A stretch of 64,000 bases of DNA, taken from JBBSAT01 sp046351235. Its GTDB lineage: Bacteria; Myxococcota_A; Polyangia; Polyangiales; Sandaracinaceae. Location of the stretch: assembly GCA_046351235.1 (NCBI GenBank), contig JAXLYV010000006.1, positions 62,001 through 126,000 of the forward strand. The letters are read 5' to 3'. Position 1 is the stretch's first letter. Every line of letters starts with the position of its first letter. Shown piece by piece: positions 24,900 to 34,697 of this stretch. A program made the translations under genes and the position numbers. The notes under the pieces were generated by a model. It was given only the letters and a program-made list of their open reading frames with translations. It searched no databases and was not told where the DNA came from.

Positions 24900-26417
24900 T
24901 CACGTCCCGCGATGCCCGCCGAGCTCGGCCGCGCCCGCGTGGAAGTCGGCCCAGGCGCTCACCCACGCGACGAGCTCCGTGCCACGGGGCGCGTCGTCGA
25001 AGAACGACGCCACCTCGCGCACCACGTCCACGTGCTCGCGGAGGCGGCGCGCCACCACGCGGCACTCGTCGGGCGTCACGCTCTCGCTCGCGTGTCGGAG
25101 GTACTTCGCGATCGGCGGCGCGCCGGGATCCGTCGGTGGCCCGTCCTCGAGCGCTCGGCGCGCCGTCGGATCGGCGAGCGCGCCGACCTCGCGCATCAGC
25201 TCGCGCAGGATCGACATCCGCGCCGTGCTCACGGCGTAGGTGGCGCCCGGCTCCACCGACGCGAACGTGTGCGTCGTCGTGCTGGGCACGCGCGCGCGCG
25301 AAGGCGCCGCTCGCTTCTCGGCCCGCGCCACCCTCGACGCGACGAGCGCCGCGAAGCGAGCCGCTTGCGGCTTGGCGGCGGCGGCCGTGGCGCGGAGCAC
25401 GGGCGCGAGGTGGCGCGCTTCGACGGCGGTGTGTGGGAGAAACGACCAGTCGTTCACCGCGTCGAGCGCGACGGCGAGGTGCGGTGACTTCGGCGCGAGC
25501 GCCGGGCGCAGCACGGGCGCCAGCGCTTCGAGCGCGACGGGCGGCTCTCGGTCCTCCATCCGAATCTCACCGCCCACCGCGCGAATCGCGCGCAGGGCTC
25601 CTTCCGTCAGCGCGCGATCCTTCGTCGTCCCGAGCTCGAGCGCCACGGCGGTGCTGCCTCGGACGAGGTCGATCTCGACGAGCGCTTGCGCCACGTTCGT
25701 GCGCACGCCTTTGTCGCGATCGCCCACGCGCGCGCGGAGCGCCGTCACCACCTCGTCGCGACGGGCGAGGTCGAGCGCCACGAGATAGGCGAGGAGCGAG
25801 GCGGCGACGCGGCCCGGATCGCGACGCGCACGGCCGCGACCGAACGCCGGCGCACCGAGCAGCGGCACGATCTCGTCGGGTCGGAGCGCGATCGCCGAGA
25901 GCGCATCGCGATGGTTGCGCCGGAAGACCGTTCCGAAGAGCCTCTCCTCGAGGCCCACCCAGAGGGCCGCGTCGGTCGGCGCGGCACGGAAGGCCTCGGC
26001 CGCGGTCTCGAAGGCTGCGAGAGCCTCTTCGAGTCGCTTCCGATCGCGCGCGTCGTCGATGCGCTCGGCGGCGCCGGGCTCGAGCGCGAGCACCACGCCG
26101 GCGAACGCGGGGAGATCGTCGGCCGGACCGTGCGCGCGGCGCTTCTCGACCTTCTCGACGGGAAACCAACGCGCGCTGCCCGAGACGATCACCGGGCTCG
26201 TCCCTTCGGCGGCCCACGCGAGCCGCTCGGGCGCCGCGCGCCGCAAGACCTCGCCGAGATAGGCGCCGAGCGCACGGGCAGGCGGCGCGCTCGCGCGCGC
26301 ATCGGCGGCGAGCCGATCGAGCTTCGCGAGCGAGGCGAGCGAGAAGTCGAGACCCGCGTGCTCGGCGGCGAGTGAGCCGGCGAGCGCGCCCATCTCGGCC
26401 GCGAGCGGAGCGGTCAT
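24900..26417 (-). CDS. Large helical protein of unknown function
   Basis: A 505-aa protein without signal peptide or membrane helix. It is dominated by Ala/Leu/Arg-rich helices (LGAYLGEVLRRAAPERLAWA, RVAASLLAYLVALDLARRDE, GVRTNVAQALVEIDLV) that suggest HEAT- or ARM-like solenoid repeats in the middle third. Nothing resembling an active site is seen. It diverges from the lipase lipoprotein gene at 26485. Composition is native. Confidence 0.7.
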   Translation of the reverse strand: MTAPLAAEMGALAGSLAAEHAGLDFSLASLAKLDRLAADARASAPPARALGAYLGEVLRRAAPERLAWAAEGTSPVIVSGSARWFPVEKVEKRRAHGPADDLPAFAGVVLALEPGAAERIDDARDRKRLEEALAAFETAAEAFRAAPTDAALWVGLEERLFGTVFRRNHRDALSAIALRPDEIVPLLGAPAFGRGRARRDPGRVAASLLAYLVALDLARRDEVVTALRARVGDRDKGVRTNVAQALVEIDLVRGSTAVALELGTTKDRALTEGALRAIRAVGGEIRMEDREPPVALEALAPVLRPALAPKSPHLAVALDAVNDWSFLPHTAVEARHLAPVLRATAAAAKPQAARFAALVASRVARAEKRAAPSRARVPSTTTHTFASVEPGATYAVSTARMSILRELMREVGALADPTARRALEDGPPTDPGAPPIAKYLRHASESVTPDECRVVARRLREHVDVVREVASFFDDAPRGTELVAWVSAWADFHAGAAELGGHRGT

Positions 26418-26484
26418 GGCGAGACGATATCAGCTCCGGCCGAGAGCTCGCCCGTGCGCTCCCGCGCGCTACAACGCGCCGCGC

Positions 26485-27600
26485 ATGCGTCGCCTGCCCT
26501 CCCTCGCCCTCGCGCTCGCTCTGGCCGGCTGCTCTTCCTATCTGTCGGTCGCGCCGCAGGGCCACGTCGCGGACGACGTGCGCGACGGGATCGAGACGCA
26601 CGAGTGGGTGTTCCGCGGCGCGCGCGACTTCTGGCTCTTCGGCCGCTCGTGGCGACCGAGCACGGACGCGAGCGCGGTGCTCGTGATCGTGCACGGCCTG
26701 CGCGATCACTCGGCGCGCTACGACGACTTCGCCACCGGCCTCGCGCAGCGCGGCTTCGCCGTGTACGCGCTCGATCACCGTGGGCACGGGCGCTCCGACG
26801 GGCGCGGCCAGATGGTCGACGCCTTCGACGACTACGTCACCGACCTCGACACGCTCGTGGCCGAGGCGCGGCGGCGCGAGCCGGGCCGGCCGGTCTTCGT
26901 GCTCGGCCACAGCATGGGCGGCGCGATCGCGACGCTCTGGGTCGAGATGCGTCAGCCCGAGATCGCGGGGCTGATCTTGAGCGCGCCGGCGCTGCGGCAC
27001 CACGTCGGGGACGTCGATCACGCCTTCCTCGACCTCACCTCGGTGCTCTTTCCGTACGTGGGCGTGCTCTCGCTCGACGAGACCCAGTTCTCGCGCGATC
27101 CCGAGGTGCTCGCCGAGCTGCAGCGCGATCCGCTGGTCCATCACGAGAGCGGCCCGGCGCGCACGGCGGCCGAGCTGCTCGCGGCGATCGGGCGTGCGCG
27201 CGGCTGGATGGACGGGATCCATGCGCCGATCCTCGTGGTGCACGGCGACGCCGATCTCGTCACGATGCCCGAGGGATCGGAGGACTTGATCGCGCACGCG
27301 ACCGGCGCGCCCGACCGGACGATCTGGCGCTGCGCCGAGATGCGTCACGATCTGCTGCACGAGCCCGAGCACGGCGCGCTGGGTGACGCGATCTACGGCT
27401 GGATGGTGTCGCGCCGCGAGGGCGCGCGACCCTGGCTGCACGCGGCGCCGCCCGACCCGTGCCGCGATGCGACCCCGGCCGAGCTGATCCCGCCTGCGCC
27501 GGCCGCGCCCGCGCCGCCCCCCGCGAGCGAGAGCGTGCCCGCGGCGCCGACGAGCGCGCCCGAGCCCGGGCCTCGTACGAGCGGCGGCGAAGCGGGGTGA
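26485..27600 (+). CDS. Alpha/beta-hydrolase lipoprotein (monoacylglycerol lipase-like)
   Basis: A 371-aa exported hydrolase. The ATG at 26485 gives a lipoprotein signal (LALALALAGC, Cys16). The core is of the monoacylglycerol lipase / Hydrolase_4 type: VIVHGLRDHSARYDDFATGL, LDHRGHGRSDGRGQMVDAFD and the nucleophile elbow GHSMGG with Ser143; the acid (HGDADLVT) and the His (MRHDLLHEPE) complete the triad. The last 60 residues are a Pro/Ala-rich tail of low complexity. It likely hydrolyses a lipid ester on the outer envelope side. Confidence 0.87.
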   Translation: MRRLPSLALALALAGCSSYLSVAPQGHVADDVRDGIETHEWVFRGARDFWLFGRSWRPSTDASAVLVIVHGLRDHSARYDDFATGLAQRGFAVYALDHRGHGRSDGRGQMVDAFDDYVTDLDTLVAEARRREPGRPVFVLGHSMGGAIATLWVEMRQPEIAGLILSAPALRHHVGDVDHAFLDLTSVLFPYVGVLSLDETQFSRDPEVLAELQRDPLVHHESGPARTAAELLAAIGRARGWMDGIHAPILVVHGDADLVTMPEGSEDLIAHATGAPDRTIWRCAEMRHDLLHEPEHGALGDAIYGWMVSRREGARPWLHAAPPDPCRDATPAELIPPAPAAPAPPPASESVPAAPTSAPEPGPRTSGGEAG

Positions 27601-27768
27601 TGGCTGGCCGGGGGCCGCGTCGCGAGCCACTCGCTCTCGGGGCGAAGGAGCCCGGGCGAGCCGAGCGTAGAGCGGAGGCGCGAGATCGATCGCCGCGCGA
27701 AGCACGTGGCGATGCGCGCGGTCCGCGGTAAGCTCGCGCCTCACTTCGTTTGGGGACGGAGGTCCGGC

Positions 27769-30762
27769 ATGAGGGGCTCGTGGTGTCTGGCCGTGCTGCT
27801 CGGCCTGGTGGTGGGTTGTTCCGCAGATTCCGCGGTGGACGTCGACGGCGCGATCGACACGGGCGTCCGATCCGAGGCGGGCACCGACGCAGGAACGTGC
27901 ACGAGCGACGCCACGTGCGATGACCACGTCTTCTGCAACGGCGCCGAGACCTGCGGCGCCGGCGGGCGCTGCGTCGGCGGATCGGCGCCCTGCGCGGCCG
28001 CGATGTGCGACGAGGCGACGGACCGCTGCTCGTGCGCCACGCCCGACATGGACGGGGACGGCGCGCGCGCGATCGCGTGCGGCGGCGACGACTGCGACGA
28101 CGGCGACGCGCGCCGCTCCCCGCGGTTCTCCGAGGCATGCGACGCGATGGACGTCGACGAGGACTGCGACCCGACGACGTTCGGCTTCCGTGACGCCGAC
28201 GGCGACGGCGTGCCCGACGCCAATTGCTGCAACCGGGACTCGGCCGGCACGGCCACGTGCGGCGAGGACTGCAACGACACGCGCCCCGGCGTGAGCCCGA
28301 TGTCGCCCGAGGTCTGCGACGGCCTCGACGACGACTGCGACGGCGCCACCGACGAAGGAGTGCTCCACACGTACTACCGCGACGACGACGGCGACGGCTA
28401 CGGCGTCGACGACGCCGCGACGAACATGCAGGCGTGCTTCACGCCGGTGGGCTTCGCCGACCGCCTGGGTGACTGCAACGACACCGTCGAGTCGATCCAC
28501 CCGGGCCTGCCCGACGTCTGCGATGCCGCGATGGTCGACGACGACTGCAGTGGCGTGCCCAACGATCCGCCGTCCGGTTGCTCGTGCACGGGCGCGGAGT
28601 CGCGCAACTGCGTGGCGAGCGGCGTGTGCGCGAGCGGCATGGAGATGTGCTCCGGTGGAACGTGGGGCATGTGCTCGATCATGCCGGTGAGCGAGACGTG
28701 CGACGGCCGCGACGAGGACTGCGACGGCACGGTGGACGACGGAGTCCAGACGACGTGCTTCGCGGACGGCGACCTCGACGGCTACCCCGTCGCGGGCGCC
28801 CCCGCCACGCTGCTCTGCCCGGCGTCCGGCGGCTTCGGCGGGTGTCCGACCGGCTTCACGACGCGCCTGCCCATGGGCGCCACGCTCGACTGCGACGATG
28901 GGCGCTATGCGTCGTCGCCCGCGGGCGTCGAGGTGTGCAACGGGATCGACGACGACTGCGACGGAACCGCCGACGAGATGCTCACCGTCGGCTGCTACCT
29001 CGACGTGGACAACGACACGTACCCCGCCGCCGGCGCAGTCCTGATGTCGCAGTGCTCGGACCCGACGCGCGTGATGACGGGCCTGTGCCCGATCGGCTGG
29101 ACCAACCGCGCGCCCGCGACGCCCGACTGCGACGACGCGAACCCGTCGCGCTCGCCCGCGGCGACCGAGATCTGCGACACCGTCGACCAGGACTGCGACG
29201 CCATCATCGACGAGACGGTGTCGGTGCTCTGCTATCCGGATCCCGACGGCGACCTGTACACGGCGAGCGGCGCGACGACGTCTCGGCAGTGCCGCGACGC
29301 GAGCCGGGCGACGGTCGGCTTCTGTCCGATCACGTACACGGACCGCGCGCCGACCGCGGCCGTCTACGACTGCAACCCGACGAACGCCGCGATCCACCCG
29401 GGCGCGACCGAGAACTGCTCGCTGCCGGCGGTCGACGAGGACTGCGACGGGATGGCGAACCCGACGTCCTTGTGCGCTTGCGGCGACGGAATGGTGCGCG
29501 CGTGCACGCTGCCGGGGGTGTGCATGACCGGCACCGAGCAGTGCACGAGCGGCGCGTGGGGCGCGTGCAGCGTGGCGCCGGTCACCGAGACCTGCGACGG
29601 GCGGGACGAGGACTGCGACGGCACCGTCGACGACGGGCTGACCGTCACCTGCTACGCGGACGGCGACAACGACACGTATGCACGCGCGGGCTCGGCCGCT
29701 TCGGCGCTCTGCCCGGTGGCGGGACGAGCGGCCGTGGGCGGCTGCCCGGTGAACTTCACCAACCGCGTGCCCGGCGCGACCACGTCCGACTGCAACGACT
29801 CGAGCTCCGCGATCAACCCGGCGGCGACCGAGATCTGCAGCGACGCGATGACGGCGGCCGACGAGGACTGCGACACGCTCGTCGACGAGATGCTGCGCGT
29901 CACGTGCTACTCCGATGGCGACAGCGACACCTACGCGCCTTCCACGTCGATGCCGGCGAGCCGCTGCATCGATCCCACGCGCGGGGCCGTGGGCTTCTGC
30001 CCGCCCGCCTTCACGAACCGCGCGCCCGGCGCGAGCACGACCGACTGCAACGACCTGAGCAGCGCCGTCCACCCGGGCGCGGCCGAGATCTGCGATCGCG
30101 TCGATTCGGACTGCTCCTCGGGCGGCGCGCTGGCGAGCGACGAGGACGCGGACGCGGACGGCCACGCGCCGACGACGGCCACGTGCAGCGGCGGCTTCGT
30201 GCGCGACGACTGCCGCGACGATGCAGCGAGCATCTACCCGGGTGCGACCGAGATCTGCGATCGGATCGACTCGAACTGCTCCTCGGGCGGGACGGTGGCG
30301 CTCGACGAGGACGGCGACGGCGACGGTGCCGGGCGTCCGGGCGCGAGCTGCACCGGCGGCTTCCTCCTCAACGACTGCGCGGACAACAACCCGAACGTCT
30401 TCCCCGGCCAGCCGCTCTTCTTCGGTACGCCGTACTGCACCTCGGGGATTGCCCCGATCGAGTGCGGCAGCGGCTCGTGGTACTGCGACGGTCCCGGCAA
30501 CTGCCCGCCGGTCTGCGGTGGCTGCGCACCGCTCACGCCCGCGACCTTCGACTACGACTGCAGCGGCTCCAACGCGTTTCAGCCGGTCCAGAGCTGCACG
30601 GGGCACGCCGGCAATCTCTGTGTGGCGGGGATCTGCCAGAGCGGTCCCAACACGGCTGGCTCCGTTTGCGGCGCGGTCGTGGCCTTCACGACCTGCTCCT
30701 GCGACACCGGCCTCCGATGTGGGGCCGCGACTTTGACGACCGGGCGGCGCGGCTGTCACTGA
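27769..30762 (+). CDS. MopE-type Asp/Cys-repeat lipoprotein
   Basis: A 997-aa exported protein. The ATG at 27769, preceded by a GGACGGAGG region, gives a lipoprotein signal ending LGLVVGC. About eleven copies of a CD-x2-D-x-DCDG-x3-DEG motif follow (for example CDGLDDDCDGATDEG, CDGRDEDCDGTVDDG), alternating with segments ending in DCND or DCDD. This is the putative metal-binding repeat named after MopE of methanotrophs and abundant in myxobacterial surface proteins; Ca or other cation binding is expected. The last 110 residues form a separate Cys-rich module (CGSGSWYCDGPGNCPPVCGG). Confidence 0.87.
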   Translation: MRGSWCLAVLLGLVVGCSADSAVDVDGAIDTGVRSEAGTDAGTCTSDATCDDHVFCNGAETCGAGGRCVGGSAPCAAAMCDEATDRCSCATPDMDGDGARAIACGGDDCDDGDARRSPRFSEACDAMDVDEDCDPTTFGFRDADGDGVPDANCCNRDSAGTATCGEDCNDTRPGVSPMSPEVCDGLDDDCDGATDEGVLHTYYRDDDGDGYGVDDAATNMQACFTPVGFADRLGDCNDTVESIHPGLPDVCDAAMVDDDCSGVPNDPPSGCSCTGAESRNCVASGVCASGMEMCSGGTWGMCSIMPVSETCDGRDEDCDGTVDDGVQTTCFADGDLDGYPVAGAPATLLCPASGGFGGCPTGFTTRLPMGATLDCDDGRYASSPAGVEVCNGIDDDCDGTADEMLTVGCYLDVDNDTYPAAGAVLMSQCSDPTRVMTGLCPIGWTNRAPATPDCDDANPSRSPAATEICDTVDQDCDAIIDETVSVLCYPDPDGDLYTASGATTSRQCRDASRATVGFCPITYTDRAPTAAVYDCNPTNAAIHPGATENCSLPAVDEDCDGMANPTSLCACGDGMVRACTLPGVCMTGTEQCTSGAWGACSVAPVTETCDGRDEDCDGTVDDGLTVTCYADGDNDTYARAGSAASALCPVAGRAAVGGCPVNFTNRVPGATTSDCNDSSSAINPAATEICSDAMTAADEDCDTLVDEMLRVTCYSDGDSDTYAPSTSMPASRCIDPTRGAVGFCPPAFTNRAPGASTTDCNDLSSAVHPGAAEICDRVDSDCSSGGALASDEDADADGHAPTTATCSGGFVRDDCRDDAASIYPGATEICDRIDSNCSSGGTVALDEDGDGDGAGRPGASCTGGFLLNDCADNNPNVFPGQPLFFGTPYCTSGIAPIECGSGSWYCDGPGNCPPVCGGCAPLTPATFDYDCSGSNAFQPVQSCTGHAGNLCVAGICQSGPNTAGSVCGAVVAFTTCSCDTGLRCGAATLTTGRRGCH

Positions 30763-30772
30763 CGGCGTCGGT

Positions 30773-30803
30773 CCCGTGGGTCGAGGGAAGCGAGACCCAC
30801 GGG
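30773..30803. terminator. Bidirectional terminator hairpin
   Basis: CCCGTGGGTC (30773-30782) pairs perfectly with GACCCACGGG (30794-30803), a 10-bp GC-rich stem with an 11-nt loop. It sits in the 44-nt space between the converging MopE-like and GH92 genes. There is no T-tract, as is common in such GC-rich genomes. Confidence 0.6.
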
Positions 30804-30806
30804 GGA

Positions 30807-33167
30807 TCAGGGCGTCGTCGGAAGCTCGGACTGCGTGAAGTGCAGGGTCGCGCCGTCGGCGAGCTCGCCGTGGCGCAGCTCGGTGCGCGGGATCTCCGTG
30901 CCGTCCATCGTCAGCGAGGTCACGTAGGGCCGTGGGTCCCACGCGTCGGGCGCCTCGATCACGAGATCGCCGCCCGACAGGTGCAGGGTCGCGTGCGTGA
31001 AGAGCGGTGAGCCGACCCAGAAGCGATCGCTGCCGGCGATCGGATAGAAGCCGAGCTCCGTGAAGAGCAACCACGCGCTCATCGTCCCGCCGTCGTCGTT
31101 GCCCGGCAGGCCGTTGCGCTCGGCGCTGTAGAACGCGCGCAGCGCCCAGCGCGACCAGCGACCGGCCTCCTCGGGCGCGCCCCACGCCGCGAACAAGTAG
31201 GGCACGTGGATGTCGGGCTCGTTGCCCTGCCAGTAGTAGACGGGCGCGAGCGCCGTGTGCCGCTCGCGCGACGAGCGGTCGAAGAGATCCCGCAAGCGCG
31301 TGAGCGCCATCTCCGTGCCGCCGAGCGTCGTCGCGAGCCCCTCCGGGTCGTGCGGCGCGAGCCAGAGATACTGGTACGCGTCGCCCTCGGCGTAGCTGTC
31401 GTCCCACCTCGTCGGATCGACGGTCACGAAGGTCCCGTCGGCGTGCCGCCCGACGAAGAAGCCCTGGGCCGGGTCGTAGGTGCGCTGGTAGCTGCGCGCG
31501 CGCTCGCGAAAGCGCGCCTCGTCGGCCGCGTGCCCGAGCTCGGCGGCCATGTTCGCGATGCTGTCGTCGGCGATCGCGTACTCCATCGTCATCGCGGCCG
31601 AGCCCTCTTCGACCGACACGTAGCCGAGCGTCGTGTAGCTCTGCACGCCACCGCGCCCGGGCGAGACGCCGTCGGCGACGGGCTGGAAGATCGCGTACGC
31701 CGCCGCGAGATCGAAGTCGCGCACGCCACGCGCCCAGCTGTCCCACACCACGATCGCCGCCGGATCGCCCAGCATGCCGTCGGTCTCGCCGGTGCCGAGC
31801 GGCCAGCGCGGAAAGTGCCCGTGCACGGTCGCCATCGCGATCAGCGAGCGCACGAAGTCGTTCTGCGTCTCGGGCTCGATCAGGGTGATGAGCGAGTGCA
31901 GCGTCCGGTACGTGTCCCAGAGCGAGAAGTCCGTGTAGTACGTATAGTCGCTCGCCGTCGCGACGTTCTGATCGATGCCGCGGTAGCGTCGGTCGACGTC
32001 CATCGCGAGCGTCGGCATCAGGAGCGAGTGGTAGAGCGCCGTGTACGCGAGACGGAGATCGGTGTCGCTCCGGCCCTCGAGCTCCATCACCGAGAGACGG
32101 CGCTCCCACTCGGCCGTCGCGGCCGCACGCGCGGCGTCGAAGTCGAGCCCCATCGCCTCGGCATCCAGGTTGCCGCGGGCGCCCGCGGCGTCGACGAACG
32201 AGATCGCGACCCCGGCGCGCACGACGCTGCCCGGCGCGAACGTCACGTAGGCGCCGCCGGTCGTCGCCGTCCGCGAGGTCTCGCCCGCGTGGAGCGCGCC
32301 CGGCTCCCACGTGCCGGAGGCGACGAAGGGCTGATCGAAGCGCATGACGAAGTAGATCGTCACGCCGCCGAATCGCCCCGAGTAGCCACCCGAGAAGTGC
32401 ACGTGGCCTTCGATCTCGTGCGCGGACGGGAGGATCGCCACTGCGGCGTCGTCGATGGTCACGCCGCTCTGCGTGTGCGCGAGGTCGACGAAGATCGCGG
32501 CCTCACCCGCGGCGGGAAACGTGAGGCGGTGGAAGCCCACGCGCGGCGAGGCGGTGAGCTCGATGCCGATCGCGCTCGCCCCGGTGCCGAGCGTGCTCTC
32601 GTAGCGGCCGGGCGCAGCGTGACTGCTCGCGGCATCGAAGGGCGCGACCAGACCCGTCGTCGTCGTGCGCTCGGTCGTCGCGCCGATCACGGGCATGAGC
32701 GAGACGACGCCGTAGTCGTTGATCCCCACGCCGTGCATGCGCGTGTGGCTGATGCCCGAGACGTACTCGTCGCGGTCGTGGTAGCCGCTCGTGTGCGCGT
32801 AGCCGATGGCGCGTCCCTGCGCATTGCAGGTGTCGAGCCCGGGCCGGATCATCCCGAAGGGCCACTGCGGCCCCGGGTGGGCGTTGCCCAGATCGTTGAA
32901 GCCCGCGCCGTCGGTGCCGATCATGGGATCGACCCAGTCGACGAGCGGCGGGGTGGCCGCGCGCGGGCTCGGCTCCGGGCCCGCGTCCCAGCCCACGTCG
33001 GGCGCGCGGTACGCGTCGACCGGCAGCGGTCCGGTGTCGTCGAGCGGAGCAGCATCGACGCCCGCGTCGGCGGCCGCGTCGACGGCGGGGCTCGGCGGAG
33101 AACAGCCCGCGCCCACCGCCGGGACGAGAGCGATCGCGAGGGCGGAGAACCACGTCAGGCGCGTCAT
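30807..33167 (-). CDS. GH92 alpha-mannosidase lipoprotein
   Basis: A 786-aa exported glycoside hydrolase. A lipoprotein signal (LAIALVPAVGAGC) and an Asp/Ala/Gly linker precede a GH92 enzyme. The family blocks are visible in order: VDPMIGTDGAGFNDLGNAHP, FGMIRPGLDT, SGISHTRMHG, DTYRTLHSLITLIEP, QGNEPDIHVPYLFAAWG and the active-site GLPGNDDGGTMSAW. GH92 enzymes are Ca-dependent exo-acting alpha-mannosidases that trim mannose from glycans. Membrane anchoring suggests cell-surface scavenging from fungal or other mannoproteins. It is a single gene, without a sugar-uptake operon around it. Confidence 0.93.
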   Translation of the reverse strand: MTRLTWFSALAIALVPAVGAGCSPPSPAVDAAADAGVDAAPLDDTGPLPVDAYRAPDVGWDAGPEPSPRAATPPLVDWVDPMIGTDGAGFNDLGNAHPGPQWPFGMIRPGLDTCNAQGRAIGYAHTSGYHDRDEYVSGISHTRMHGVGINDYGVVSLMPVIGATTERTTTTGLVAPFDAASSHAAPGRYESTLGTGASAIGIELTASPRVGFHRLTFPAAGEAAIFVDLAHTQSGVTIDDAAVAILPSAHEIEGHVHFSGGYSGRFGGVTIYFVMRFDQPFVASGTWEPGALHAGETSRTATTGGAYVTFAPGSVVRAGVAISFVDAAGARGNLDAEAMGLDFDAARAAATAEWERRLSVMELEGRSDTDLRLAYTALYHSLLMPTLAMDVDRRYRGIDQNVATASDYTYYTDFSLWDTYRTLHSLITLIEPETQNDFVRSLIAMATVHGHFPRWPLGTGETDGMLGDPAAIVVWDSWARGVRDFDLAAAYAIFQPVADGVSPGRGGVQSYTTLGYVSVEEGSAAMTMEYAIADDSIANMAAELGHAADEARFRERARSYQRTYDPAQGFFVGRHADGTFVTVDPTRWDDSYAEGDAYQYLWLAPHDPEGLATTLGGTEMALTRLRDLFDRSSRERHTALAPVYYWQGNEPDIHVPYLFAAWGAPEEAGRWSRWALRAFYSAERNGLPGNDDGGTMSAWLLFTELGFYPIAGSDRFWVGSPLFTHATLHLSGGDLVIEAPDAWDPRPYVTSLTMDGTEIPRTELRHGELADGATLHFTQSELPTTP

Positions 33168-33234
33168 GTTGGCTTTTCAGGATAGCCGGGAATGAGGCGC
33201 CCCCGATCGAGCGTCTCCGTGCGCGAGGTCACCC

Positions 33235-33741
33235 ATGTCCCGTCCGGCTCGCGTCGCGCTCGCGCTCGGCGTCTCGGGGTTCGTCCTGTTCCTCGACTCC
33301 GTTTCCAAGGCCTGGGCCGAGAGCGCCCTGCCGGGTGGGGCACGCGTGCTCGTCCCCGACGTGTTGGAGCTGACCTACGCCGAGAACCCGGGCGTCGCGT
33401 TCTCCATGTTCGCCGAGGCGCCCTCGCTCGTGCGCCTCGGAATCTTGCCGGCGCTCGCGCTCTCGGCAGCGCTCCTCTTCTTCTGGCACGCGACGGGGGC
33501 GCGCGGGAGCGTCGTCGCGCGCATCGGCGCCGCGCTCGTGGTCGGCGGCGCGCTCGGGAACCTGCTCGATCGGCTCCGCCTCGGCTACGTGATCGACTTC
33601 GTGCACGCCCACGCGGGCACGCAGCTGGACTATCCGGTGTTCAACGTCGCCGACATCGCCGTCTTCGTCGGCATCGCCGCGCTGCTCGTCGATGCCTCGC
33701 GACGCCGCGCGCGCCAGCCGGCGCCGCAGGACGCCTCGTAG
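33235..33741 (+). CDS. lspA: Lipoprotein signal peptidase (signal peptidase II)
   Basis: A 168-aa inner-membrane aspartic protease that cleaves prolipoproteins after lipid attachment. Landmarks: D21-x2-SK near the first helix, the NPGVAFSMF loop, GGALGNLLDRLRLGYVIDFV with catalytic Asp121, and FNVADIAV with Asp140. Four hydrophobic helices and length match the family. Many lipoproteins in this window are its expected substrates. It stands alone rather than next to ileS, its partner in many other bacteria. Confidence 0.95.
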   Translation: MSRPARVALALGVSGFVLFLDSVSKAWAESALPGGARVLVPDVLELTYAENPGVAFSMFAEAPSLVRLGILPALALSAALLFFWHATGARGSVVARIGAALVVGGALGNLLDRLRLGYVIDFVHAHAGTQLDYPVFNVADIAVFVGIAALLVDASRRRARQPAPQDAS

Positions 33742-33743
33742 GG

Positions 33744-34310
33744 TCAACCGCCCGCAGCGCTCGCCGCGCTCAAGCGCCGGAGCGCCTCGTCCATGCGCGG
33801 CCCGACGCGCCCCTCGAGGCCCACGAAGGGCCAGAGCACGCGCGCGAGGCCCGAGAGCTCGCCACCGAAGGTCCACGTGACCTCGGTGCCGCTCGGCACG
33901 GCGCGCAGATCGAACGACTGGGTCGAGTGCCCCTGCGCGAAGCCGCCGCTCGTCTCGTTCTGCATCTCCACGCGCGCGTCGGTGATCGAGACGATCGTGG
34001 TGCGCGCGCCTTCTCCGGCCGCGTCCCGACGATCGATCCACGCGCCCACGCCCGAGGCGGGCTCCGAGAACGTCACCCGCGGCGGATGCGCCGGGTCCGT
34101 CGGCGGCCAGGGCTGCCACGCCTCGAACGCCCGCAGATCGTCGAGGTGCGCGTGGACGGACGCCGGCGCGGCCGGCACCACGATCGAGCGCGAGAACGCG
34201 AACGAAGAAGGCTGGGCGAAGTAGAAGGCGAGCCCGCCGAGCAGCGCGAGCGCCGCGAGGCCGGCGAGCGCGAGGAGGAGAGCCCGGAGGATGCGCACGA
34301 AGCGGTCCAT
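33744..34310 (-). CDS. SRPBCC-family protein with N-terminal membrane helix
   Basis: A 188-aa protein. Residues 7-31 form a transmembrane helix (LRALLLALAGLAALALLGGL). Residues 37-180 have the polyketide-cyclase/SRPBCC pattern: SRSIVVPAAPASVHAHLDDL, RAFEAWQPWPP, GVGAWIDRRD, and a final amphipathic helix (RVGPRMDEALRRLSA). A ligand-binding cavity exposed outside the inner membrane is expected. It ends 2 nt from the converging lspA gene and diverges from the SUI1 gene. Confidence 0.83.
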   Translation of the reverse strand: MDRFVRILRALLLALAGLAALALLGGLAFYFAQPSSFAFSRSIVVPAAPASVHAHLDDLRAFEAWQPWPPTDPAHPPRVTFSEPASGVGAWIDRRDAAGEGARTTIVSITDARVEMQNETSGGFAQGHSTQSFDLRAVPSGTEVTWTFGGELSGLARVLWPFVGLEGRVGPRMDEALRRLSAASAAGG

Positions 34311-34346
34311 GGACGATCGCGCGCCGCGGCGCCAGGATCGGCCTCG

Positions 34347-34697
34347 ATGAGCCAGGGAAAGAGCCCGTTCGCCGCGCTCGAGGGACTCAAGGCCACGCTG
34401 CCCGCGGGGCAGGCGCCCGTGCCCGAGCCGAAGAAGGACGCCGCGCCGGTCGAGGCGTTCGAGCCGAAGGTCGTGGTGTCACGCTCGCGCAAGGGCCGCG
34501 GCGGCAAGACGGTGTCGATCGTCGCCGGCGTGCGCGCCGCGCACCGCGAGCCGTTCTGCCGCGAGCTGAAGAAGGCGCTCGGCTGCGGCGCGACGGTCGA
34601 GGACGACACGATCGTGGTCCAGGGCGACGTGGGCGATCGCATCAAGACCTGGCTCGAGGCGCGCGGCGCCAAGAAGATCGTGATGGCCAATGCTTGA
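34347..34697 (+). CDS. SUI1/YciH-family translation factor
   Basis: A 116-aa protein. The C-terminal 75 residues form the SUI1/eIF1 fold: RKGRGGKTVSIVAGV, CRELKKALGCGATVEDDTIV and GDVGDRIKTWLEARGAKKIV. The N-terminal 40 are a flexible, Pro/Lys-rich extension. Bacterial YciH proteins influence start-site discrimination on the 30S subunit. The start matches family length. The following lipoprotein gene overlaps its last codons by 8 nt. Confidence 0.92.
   Translation: MSQGKSPFAALEGLKATLPAGQAPVPEPKKDAAPVEAFEPKVVVSRSRKGRGGKTVSIVAGVRAAHREPFCRELKKALGCGATVEDDTIVVQGDVGDRIKTWLEARGAKKIVMANA

Noticed and set aside
25567..32310. Very long minus-strand open frame (over 2200 codons)
   Set aside because: It overlaps well-supported genes (lipase lipoprotein, MopE-like protein, part of GH92) and its translation is Arg/Ala/Gly/His-rich, typical of an antisense frame in GC-rich DNA.
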